Shown one piece after another: positions 36,404 to 43,509 of a stretch of DNA of 64,000 bases (positions are counted from its first letter, which is position 1; every line of letters begins with the position of its first letter). The DNA lies in assembly GCA_023143455.1 (NCBI GenBank), contig JAGLHT010000009.1, positions 1 to 64,000 of the forward strand, in the 5' to 3' direction. This DNA is from Desulfobacterales bacterium (GTDB lineage Bacteria; Desulfobacterota; Desulfobacteria; Desulfobacterales; Desulfobacteraceae). Position numbers and translations under genes: made by a program. The notes beneath the pieces are model-generated. The model ran no database searches, was not told where the DNA came from, and worked only from the letters and a program-made list of their open reading frames with translations.

Positions 36404-36752
36404 ATAAATAAAAACTAAAATTTGACATTGATGAAATACTCAAATATGATGAAATACTCAAACTTCTTTTCAATGGTTATGTTTTATGCTATCTGCTGAT
36501 TCCTATAACTATTTTACAATATAAATTGATCATATCATCAATTGAATAGGGATGAACATTGTATAGACTCTTGAGCTTTCTTGGAATATAACTATGGCAT
36601 AAAGATTGCTAATATTAATATATTACTAAAGGAATTAAACTATATTTAATGAAAGGGGGAAAATAAAGGTAGCCAGAAAACTTGAAGTTTAAAGATGATT
36701 CTTTAGCATAACAGCTAAAATAATAAATTTATTATTTAAATTGGAGGTTCAA
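36404..36752. other. Intergenic leader of the TRAP operon
   Basis: No gene. A short direct repeat (GATGAAATACTCAAA-like, 36430-36460) lies after the ligase gene. The only clear signal is the sigma-54 promoter at 36595-36610, leaving an untranslated leader of about 130 bases before the solute-binding protein. Confidence 0.6.
36595..36610 (+). promoter_or_regulatory. Sigma-54 promoter of the TRAP transporter operon
   Basis: TGGCATAAAGATTGCT differs from the hydratase promoter core at a single base of 16, so both should respond to the same activator. Confidence 0.82.
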
Positions 36753-37775
36753 ATGAAGAAATATAGCGTGTTAGCGTTATCTGTAATTATGCTTATGGTA
36801 TTTGTATTAATTGGGTGTGGTGAAAAAAAAGATGAAGAAAAAGCTGCTACTCCAGCTCCTGAAGCACAAGTTTCAGACCAGCAGACATTTGTAACCATTG
36901 GAACCGGTGGTGTAACTGGTGTCTACTATCCAACCGGCGGTGCGATTGCACGTCTTGTTAACAAAGGAAGAAAAGTTCATAACATTCGATGCTCGGTAGA
37001 GAGTACTGGTGGTTCAGTGTACAATCTAAATGCAATTGCAGCCGGTGAACTTGACATGGGCGTTGCACAATCTGACTGGCAATATCATGCATATAATGGA
37101 ACCAGCAAGTTTAAAGAAAAAGGACCTAACAAAAATTTGAGAGCTGTTTTCAGTGTTCACCCTGAACCGTTTACTGTTGTAGCTCGTGCTGATTCAGGCA
37201 TTAAAAATTTTGAAGATCTAAAAGGCAAACGAGTAAATATTGGAAACCCTGGTTCTGGTCAGCGTGGAACTATGGAAGTTGTCATGGAAGCCCTTGGCTG
37301 GACAAAAGATGATTTCAAGCTTGCTTCAGAACTTAAATCTGCTGAACAGTCATCTGCACTTTGTGACAACAAAATTGATGCCATTGTGTTTACAGTTGGT
37401 CATCCTTCCGGATCCATTAAAGAAGCAACCACTTCCTGTGATTCTGTTATGGTAAATGTAACAGGTTCTGCTATTGATAAACTTGTTAATGAAGCTGATT
37501 ATTACAGAATGGCAACCATCCCTGGTGGAATGTATCGTGGAACTGATACTGATACGGCTACTTTTGGTGTAGGCGCAACTTTTGTCAGCTCAACGAATAC
37601 TCCTGAAAAGGTTATTTATGAAGTTGTAAAAGCAGTATTTGAAAATTTTGATGAGTTCAAAAAACTCCATCCTGCATTTGCAAATCTGAAAAAAGAAGAG
37701 ATGATCAAAGACGGTCTTTCCGCACCACTCCATGACGGTGCAAAAAAATACTATAAAGAAGCAGGATTATTATAA
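36753..37775 (+). CDS. TAXI-family TRAP transporter solute-binding lipoprotein
   Basis: 340 residues. Signal peptide with lipobox VLIGC (Cys22), then the TAXI family fold: [20 protein letters not shown], later [17 protein letters not shown]. It captures the substrate in the periplasm and hands it to the fused permease. GGAGG before the ATG at 36753 selects this start over a TTG at 36741. Being lipidated and strongly expressed from its own promoter, it is the first gene of the operon. Confidence 0.93.
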   Translation: MKKYSVLALSVIMLMVFVLIGCGEKKDEEKAATPAPEAQVSDQQTFVTIGTGGVTGVYYPTGGAIARLVNKGRKVHNIRCSVESTGGSVYNLNAIAAGELDMGVAQSDWQYHAYNGTSKFKEKGPNKNLRAVFSVHPEPFTVVARADSGIKNFEDLKGKRVNIGNPGSGQRGTMEVVMEALGWTKDDFKLASELKSAEQSSALCDNKIDAIVFTVGHPSGSIKEATTSCDSVMVNVTGSAIDKLVNEADYYRMATIPGGMYRGTDTDTATFGVGATFVSSTNTPEKVIYEVVKAVFENFDEFKKLHPAFANLKKEEMIKDGLSAPLHDGAKKYYKEAGLL

Positions 37776-37791
37776 TTTTTCCCCTGGTTTA

Positions 37792-37837
37792 AACATTAAA
37801 GCGTGCGGCATTGACTGCACGCTTTAATGTTTTTTTG
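37792..37837 (+). terminator. Strong hairpin between binding protein and permease genes
   Basis: AACATTAAAGCGTGC (37792-37806) and GCACGCTTTAATGTT (37817-37831) form a perfect 15-base-pair stem with a ten-base loop, followed by a run of T. As the permease gene follows directly, it probably works as a partial terminator that keeps binding protein in excess. Confidence 0.85.
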
Positions 37838-37866
37838 TATTTATCCCTTATGGAGGAATCATCACA

Positions 37867-40443
37867 ATGACCGAAGCAAATAGCACTGTAGCCGATCAAG
37901 ATGCACTGGCTGAGATGATTGCCGAGGCGGATACCGGAGCACGAAACCCTGTCGGCTCAATTCCAAAAAAAGTTCTCTTTTATGTCCCTTTGATCTGGAC
38001 ACTCTTTCAATTATGGTATGCATCTCCCTTGCCATTTATTTTCAATATCCTGGTATTTAATTCAACAGAAGCAAGGGCCATCCACCTGGCATTTGCAATG
38101 TTCTTAGCCTATACTGCCTACCCTACTTTCAAATCATCCCCAAGGGATTATATTCCTGTGCAGGATTGGGTGTTGGCATTAACTGCAACATACTGCGCAG
38201 CCTATCTGTTTCTTTTTTATGCAGGGCTTTCAGAACGTCCTGGTGACCCATTAACAATTGACCTGGTTGTTGCGGTAATTGGTATGGTTTTATTGCTTGA
38301 AGCAACAAGACGAGCTTTAGGTCCACCATTAATGGTGGTGGCCTCGGTATTTGTTCTGTACACTTTTGCAGGTCCTTATATGCCAGACGTGATTGCCCAC
38401 AAAGGGGCAAGCCTCGTGAAAGGCATGACTCACTACTGGTTGACAACAGAAGGTGTTTACGGTGTAGCATTAGGTGTTTCAACAGGCATGGTCTTCATGT
38501 TTGTTCTTTTCGGATCATTGCTAGAATCAGCAGGGGCTGGCAATTATTTTATCAGAACAGCATTTGCAGGCCTGGGTCACATGAAAGGAGGACCTGCCAA
38601 AGCTGCAGTTGTATCTTCCGGCCTGACAGGACTTGTGTCCGGATCATCCATTGCCAATGTGGTCACAACAGGAACCTTTACAATACCTTTGATGAAAAAA
38701 GTCGGGTTCTCGGCAGAAAAGGCAGGCGCTGTTGAAGTTGCGGCTTCCACCAATGGTCAGCTCACACCTCCTGTTATGGGTGCAGCGGCATTTTTAATGG
38801 TGGAATATGTTGGTATTTCCTATGTGGAAGTTATAAAGCATGCATTCTTACCAGCTATTATTTCTTATATTGCACTGGTTTATATAGTCCATCTTGAGTC
38901 ATGTAAAATGGGACTTGAGGGTATGGAAAGAAAAGTTACCAAAACCATTACCCAAAAGCTGCTTTCTTTTGTCATGACCATTTTGTTTATAATTATTATG
39001 GGTGGTGCAACTTATTATGGTCTTGGCTGGATTAAGGTCGTGGCTGGAAGTGCAACCATCTATATAGTCTCTATACTGCTTGCTGTGACATATTTTGCAT
39101 TAACATGGTTAGCATGCAGGGTTCCTGAGCTTGACACCTCCCATGAAATCAATGAACTACCTGATCTTAAAAAAACAGCCCAGGCTGGTTATTATTTTTT
39201 ACTTCCGGTAGTTGTCCTGATGTGGTGTTTGACGGTTGAACGCCTTTCACCATCCCTGTCAGCTTATTGGGCAACAATGTTGCTCATTGTTATAGTATTA
39301 ACCCAGCGCCCTTTAAAAGGGTTTATCAGAAAAGCAACAGGGGAAGATTTTTCTTTTAAAAAAGGATTCCATGAGTTTGTTAACGGTCTTGTATCCGGTG
39401 GCAGAAACATGATCGGTATTGGTGTGGCTACGGCTGCCGCCGGTATTGTTGTTGGAACAGTAACCTTGACAGGTATCGGTCTTGTCATGACAGAGTTTGT
39501 GGAGTTTATTTCCGGCGGAAACCTGATGCTCATATTATTTTTTACGGCTGTCATCAGCCTGATCCTGGGTATGGGACTTCCCACAACCGCAAATTATATT
39601 GTTGTATCAACATTGATGGCGCCTGTTATTGTTGACCTGGGAGCACAAAACGGTTTGATTGTACCTTTAATTGCTGTTCACCTTTTTGTGTTTTATTTTG
39701 GTATCTTAGCAGATGATACACCGCCTGTGGGGTTAGCTGCCTTTGCGGCAGCAGGGATATCCGGTGGTGATCCTATTCGCACGGGTATCCAGGGTTTTAC
39801 CTATGATATCAGAACTGCAATTTTACCATTTATGTTCATTTTTAATACAGAGCTTTTGATGATCGGGATCGGTACCTGGTTCCACCTGATCACTGTAATC
39901 GCTACTGCCGTGATTGCCATGCTGGCATTTGCCGCCGCTACCCAGGGCTTTTTCCTGACAAAAAGCAGGTTTTATGAAACCATTGCCCTGCTGCTGGTGA
40001 CATTTGCCCTGTTCCGCCCCGGATATTTCTGGGACAAGATTTATCCGCCCTATGTTGAAAAACCAGGAATAGAAATAGTTCAGATTGTTGAAAACATGGA
40101 GCAGGGATCAATGCTTCGATTGGATGTCAGAGGTGAGAACATGAAGGGTAAAATATATACCAAATCGTTAATGTTTCCTGTAGGAAGTGCCAAAACCGGC
40201 GTGGAAAAGCTCAATGAAATCGGATTTGAAACTCGGAATGAAGAGGGCAGGATTCTGGTGGATAATGTTGTGTTTGGCAGCAATGCGGTAAAGATGGGTA
40301 TTGATTTTGATCAGGAAATTTTAATGGTCAAAATGCCGTCAAATCGCTTACCAAAGCAACTCGTGTTTATTCCGGCACTGGCTTTGCTTGCATTGATCTA
40401 TACTATGCAGCGAAAAAGAAGGGACAGGCTTGCAATAATCTGA
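37867..40443 (+). CDS. TRAP transporter fused 4TM/12TM permease (TAXI type)
   Basis: 858 residues, a hydrophobic protein that joins the small (DctQ-like) and large (DctM-like) TRAP subunits. DctM signatures are GSSIANVVTTGTFTIPLMKK, GQLTPPVMGAAAFLMVEY, LGMGLPTTANYIV and LADDTPPVGLAAFAAAGISG. After the last helices comes a soluble extension of about 110 residues (from ENMEQGSMLRLDVRGEN) matching the DUF3394 tail of TAXI permeases. It drives secondary, ion-coupled uptake. GGAGG precedes the ATG. The substrate is unknown. Confidence 0.93.
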   Translation: MTEANSTVADQDALAEMIAEADTGARNPVGSIPKKVLFYVPLIWTLFQLWYASPLPFIFNILVFNSTEARAIHLAFAMFLAYTAYPTFKSSPRDYIPVQDWVLALTATYCAAYLFLFYAGLSERPGDPLTIDLVVAVIGMVLLLEATRRALGPPLMVVASVFVLYTFAGPYMPDVIAHKGASLVKGMTHYWLTTEGVYGVALGVSTGMVFMFVLFGSLLESAGAGNYFIRTAFAGLGHMKGGPAKAAVVSSGLTGLVSGSSIANVVTTGTFTIPLMKKVGFSAEKAGAVEVAASTNGQLTPPVMGAAAFLMVEYVGISYVEVIKHAFLPAIISYIALVYIVHLESCKMGLEGMERKVTKTITQKLLSFVMTILFIIIMGGATYYGLGWIKVVAGSATIYIVSILLAVTYFALTWLACRVPELDTSHEINELPDLKKTAQAGYYFLLPVVVLMWCLTVERLSPSLSAYWATMLLIVIVLTQRPLKGFIRKATGEDFSFKKGFHEFVNGLVSGGRNMIGIGVATAAAGIVVGTVTLTGIGLVMTEFVEFISGGNLMLILFFTAVISLILGMGLPTTANYIVVSTLMAPVIVDLGAQNGLIVPLIAVHLFVFYFGILADDTPPVGLAAFAAAGISGGDPIRTGIQGFTYDIRTAILPFMFIFNTELLMIGIGTWFHLITVIATAVIAMLAFAAATQGFFLTKSRFYETIALLLVTFALFRPGYFWDKIYPPYVEKPGIEIVQIVENMEQGSMLRLDVRGENMKGKIYTKSLMFPVGSAKTGVEKLNEIGFETRNEEGRILVDNVVFGSNAVKMGIDFDQEILMVKMPSNRLPKQLVFIPALALLALIYTMQRKRRDRLAII

Positions 40444-40466
40444 TTTTTTACATAAAGGAGTAAGTT

Positions 40467-40901
40467 GTGTTTAAAAAAATATTGGTACCCATTGATGTTG
40501 ATTACCCAAAAACATCAAAAACAGTATATGATAATGCTGCAGATATTGCAAAATTATCTAACGGTGAAATTCGTCTGGTTAGTGTGATGCCTGGATTCGG
40601 TATGCCTATTGTGGCGTCTTATATCTCCGATGAGATAAAACAAGAGGTTAGAAATGAATTTGCAAAAACATTAAAAGACTTTACAGATAAAAACTGCGGG
40701 GAAAATGTATCCGCAAAAGTTTTGATTGGCAAGCACTATGAGGCTATTCTGGAAATGGCAGATAAATGGGGGGCAGATTTAATTGTGGTCTATCATAACC
40801 ACCGGCGTATGATTAATGAGGCGTTTTCACAGGATTGTGCTCAAAAAATTGTTAAGAATGCAAATTGTTCAGTCTTGCGACTGCGCAACATTTTAAGCTG
40901 A
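40467..40901 (+). CDS. Universal stress protein (UspA family)
   Basis: 144 residues, alpha/beta fold with FKKILVPIDVDYPKTS at the start. The C-terminal ATP-binding motif G-2x-G-9x-G-S/T is not kept (region VVYHNHRRMINEAFSQDCAQ), so it may be a non-ATP-binding form. It starts with GTG, preceded by AAAGGAG. It closes the TRAP operon; UspA domains often accompany TRAP transporters and may modulate them. Confidence 0.87.
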   Translation: MFKKILVPIDVDYPKTSKTVYDNAADIAKLSNGEIRLVSVMPGFGMPIVASYISDEIKQEVRNEFAKTLKDFTDKNCGENVSAKVLIGKHYEAILEMADKWGADLIVVYHNHRRMINEAFSQDCAQKIVKNANCSVLRLRNILS

Positions 40902-40931
40902 TTATTTAAAAATATTTATTGACAGAAACAA

Positions 40932-40975
40932 GGGCTTTAGTTACACAAGATATTTGCGTAACTAAAGCCCTTTGT
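40932..40975 (+). terminator. Rho-independent terminator of the TRAP operon
   Basis: GGGCTTTAGTTAC (40932-40944) and GTAACTAAAGCCC (40958-40970) are perfect 13-base arms, followed by TTTG. Confidence 0.85.
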
Positions 40976-41008
40976 TCGTAAAATACTTTTAATTTAAACT
41001 GAAAATAA

Positions 41009-41626
41009 TCAAAATCTGGACTTGGTACAATTATTCCAAACTTTCAAGTCATTATTCTAACACTTGTTGGTATATTTTTTTTCAAAGAAAAATTACATAT
41101 CTCGTTTATATTTTCAATACCTTTTGCTTTTGCAGGACTTTTTATGATTGTTGGTATTAAATGGAACGCTCTGCCTGATTCATATCAGCTTGGTGTTATG
41201 ATGGGAATTTTAACTGCATTCCTCTATGCCTCTTTTTTGCTTTCCTTGAGAAAACTTCAAGCAGGCATGGAAAAGTCTTCTTTTTTTTATGTGCTCATGC
41301 TTGTCTCTTTAGCAACTGCATTTTTCCTTGCAATTGAAATGGTCAGATCTGGTAACTCTTTTAAAATCCCAAGTACCAAGAGCTTTTTAGCTCTTGGCTC
41401 TCTGGGCCTGTTCAGTCAGGTCATAGGGTGGATTCTTATTGCCAATGCTTTACCACAAGTTCGAGCCTCTTATTCAGGTATAATAGTCCTTGATCCAGCC
41501 AGCCCTTACTTTTGTCTGGGATGTTCTGTTTTTTCAACGGCCAACAACGCTTATAAACTGGGCAGGGGTTTTGCTTGCATTATTGGCTATATATGTTGCA
41601 ACAATAGGAAAATCTAAAACCAGCTA
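41009..41626 (+). pseudogene. EamA/DMT-family transporter, truncated and frameshifted
   Basis: Translation from 41009 gives the second half of an EamA permease (GTIIPNFQVIILTLVGIFFF, KEKLHISFIF, RASYSGIIVL). The N-terminal third is missing; a stop lies directly upstream and the TRAP terminator before that. Near 41490 the frame shifts, and the family C-terminus resumes in another frame (QPALTFVWDVLFFQRPTT, then INWAGVLLALLAIYVATIGK) to a stop at 41624-41626. Two separate lesions mean it is no longer functional. Confidence 0.8.
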
Positions 41627-42169
41627 ACCATTAGGATTTTTTGATTTTAGTGTCTTTATAGCATAAAATATATCTAATGCCATAAGCAAAGGTATGCAGG
41701 GAACGCTTAGAAAAAGAAATTTAGATGGATTATATGAAACCATAGTCAGAAAAAAAATTGTAAGACAAACAAAAAATGACACAACAATCCAGCTTCCTAA
41801 ATTAGAGTTACCAGCATAGCAGGTTCCAGTGCCTGGGATAACAAAAGCTAAAATAACTGCTACCCTAATACTATTTGGTCTAAATTTTTTTGAAGGTTCA
41901 AAAGATTCTTTGGTATCTTCATCATCAACCTCTGGGGGTAATGCTTGTACTGTTTCCAGAAGTTCCTCAACAATTTGCTTTGCTTTATGAGCTTGTTCTT
42001 CTGGAACCATTATACCCAAACCAACATATGAGCCAAGGACTCCAAGCATACTGCGATGATTATATCCTTGAATAAAACAGTATATATCTTCTTGCTCAAG
42101 GGCATCTCTAATGAGATCAGCTTCAAAATTATCATTGGGTGTGTAAATCTTTTTTAAATTATCAGACAC
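41624..42169 (-). CDS. DUF2007-type protein with C-terminal membrane helices
   Basis: 181 residues. The N-terminal 70 residues resemble DUF2007 signal-transducing domains (IYTPNDNFEADLIRDALEQE, then LGIMVPEEQAHKAKQIVEEL). An acidic linker and about three hydrophobic segments follow (residues 100-170). It starts with GTG at 42169, with AAGGT five bases upstream. It overlaps the dead EamA gene tail to tail. Role unknown. Confidence 0.7.
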   Translation of the reverse strand: MSDNLKKIYTPNDNFEADLIRDALEQEDIYCFIQGYNHRSMLGVLGSYVGLGIMVPEEQAHKAKQIVEELLETVQALPPEVDDEDTKESFEPSKKFRPNSIRVAVILAFVIPGTGTCYAGNSNLGSWIVVSFFVCLTIFFLTMVSYNPSKFLFLSVPCIPLLMALDIFYAIKTLKSKNPNG

Positions 42170-42187
42170 AAATTACCTTTCTGATTT

Positions 42188-42254
42188 ACGCTTCGCATCA
42201 TCGGCCAACAAAGCGATTAGCGGTTTGCTGGCCCAACTGCAAGCGCTGTTATGA
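42188..42254. repeat. Imperfect double-stem palindrome, attC-like
   Basis: Outer arms ACGCTTCGCA (42188-42197) and TGCAAGCGCT (42238-42247) enclose inner arms GGCCAACAAA (42203-42212) and TTTGCTGGCC (42224-42233), followed by GTTATGA. Two stems with unpaired bases between them are the layout of an integron attC site, and the sequence is more GC-rich than its surroundings. The terminal core sites do not fully fit GTTRRRY, so it is degenerate or only similar. Confidence 0.35.
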
Positions 42255-42291
42255 GTTTGTTTTAGTTACTTAACCAAACTCTCTTGAATGA

Positions 42292-42825
42292 TTATTTATC
42301 CTCATCCCAATAAAAGACTGAATCTGCACTACCCCATTTAAAATAATTAAGGCCTGGGTGTTTTAGCAAAATAGATGGTTTGTCGCCACCTGCGCATTCC
42401 CAATAACCCTTACCACAAGCAGTGTTATACTGACCTGGTTCCATAACACTGATTCCCATCGCAAGAGATACGTTTGGATATTTATCACCCCAATTAATTT
42501 GATTAAGCTCCAGCCAAACATATTCTTTGTTTTTGGATAGCTTTACCAATAAAGCTTGACCACTGAATAAAGTGCTCTTTAATATATAAGCTCTATCAAC
42601 TATTCCATCACCATTGAAGTCTGCCTCAGCTTCAACAAATTTTTTCTCGGATTGCTCTCTAATAAAATTTCCTTTTAAATCAGATTCTGTTGGAAGTCTC
42701 CAGCCGTTAGGTAATTCTTCAGATTCAACGACACCAATAAATACAAAAAAGATAGTAATTAAAATAGCGATTGTTAATTTTACAATATTACTCATAACAT
42801 TATTAATAGATTCAAAGTTTCCCAT
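42292..42825 (-). CDS. Exported protein of unknown function
   Basis: 177 residues. A hydrophobic segment at about 14-34 looks like a signal peptide, possibly from the inner ATG at 42795. The mature region has an EF-hand-like ADFNGDGIVDRAYIL stretch, as in FG-GAP/calcium-binding surface proteins. Two Cys lie in CGKGYWECAGGDKPSILLKH. No family is recognised and there is no clear ribosome-binding site. It sits in accessory DNA next to the attC-like palindrome, so it may be a captured cassette gene. Confidence 0.55.
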   Translation of the reverse strand: MGNFESINNVMSNIVKLTIAILITIFFVFIGVVESEELPNGWRLPTESDLKGNFIREQSEKKFVEAEADFNGDGIVDRAYILKSTLFSGQALLVKLSKNKEYVWLELNQINWGDKYPNVSLAMGISVMEPGQYNTACGKGYWECAGGDKPSILLKHPGLNYFKWGSADSVFYWDEDK

Positions 42826-43170
42826 GTTTGTTAGTATTATATAAAATCATTGAGGTCAATTAAAATTATAAGCCTTATTTACCATTCAACTCATGAATAA
42901 TGGGCTGCTATTGTATTAGAAAGCTTCAAATCTTTTTCTTTATTATAACACCTTTTTTGATAGAGGTTTGAAGGGCTTTTTGTAGCGCATCTTTTAAATT
43001 TTTTGTGGTTTGAAAATTTAAAACCTAAGCGAAAAAAGTCTTTTGAGCCTATATCCTTGAAAAAAATCTAAAGTTAAAGAACAATCACATTGACTTTTTA
43101 TCTGATTATTGTTTAATTTTACAAGCACCATAAATTTTTAAGCTTAAAAATTAAAACACAAGGCACAAAG
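42826..43170. other. Intergenic region before csaA
   Basis: No gene is supported. A 33-codon open stretch near 42970-43070 has no start codon. A likely csaA promoter is TTGACT (43090-43095), a 16-base spacer and TTTAAT (43112-43117). Confidence 0.5.
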
Positions 43171-43509
43171 ATGAACCATATTGAATGGGAAGACTTTCAG
43201 AAGGTTGAATTAAGAGTTGGAACAATAATTGAAGTTGAAGATTTCCCGGAAGCCCGAAAACCTGCTTTTATATTAAAAGTGGATTTTGGTGATAAACTTG
43301 GAATAAAAAAAGCCAGCGCCCAAATTACCGACCTTTATGACAAAGAAGCATTGATGGGTAAACAAGTAGTTGCTGTTGTAAATTTTGTGCCAAAGCAAAT
43401 AGGACCAATAATGTCAGGATGCCTTGTTACTGGATTTCATCAAGCCAATGAAGCTGTAGTGCTTGCAGTGCCAGATCAAAACACACCGAATGGAGCACGC
43501 CTTGCCTGA
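43171..43509 (+). CDS. csaA: CsaA-like tRNA-binding domain protein
   Basis: 112 residues, a single OB-fold of the EMAP/Trbp111 type: FQKVELRVGTIIEVEDFPEA and the C-terminal NFVPKQIGPIMSGCLVTGF are the family blocks. CsaA proteins bind tRNA and have been described as export chaperones. Its stop codon overlaps the start of the following nuclease-helicase gene, so the two are translationally coupled, an unusual partnership. Confidence 0.88.
   Translation: MNHIEWEDFQKVELRVGTIIEVEDFPEARKPAFILKVDFGDKLGIKKASAQITDLYDKEALMGKQVVAVVNFVPKQIGPIMSGCLVTGFHQANEAVVLAVPDQNTPNGARLA

Noticed and set aside
42970-43070. 33-codon open stretch (FEGLFVAHLLNFLWFENL...)
   Set aside because: No start codon or ribosome-binding site and an upstream in-frame stop; possibly a remnant, not a gene.
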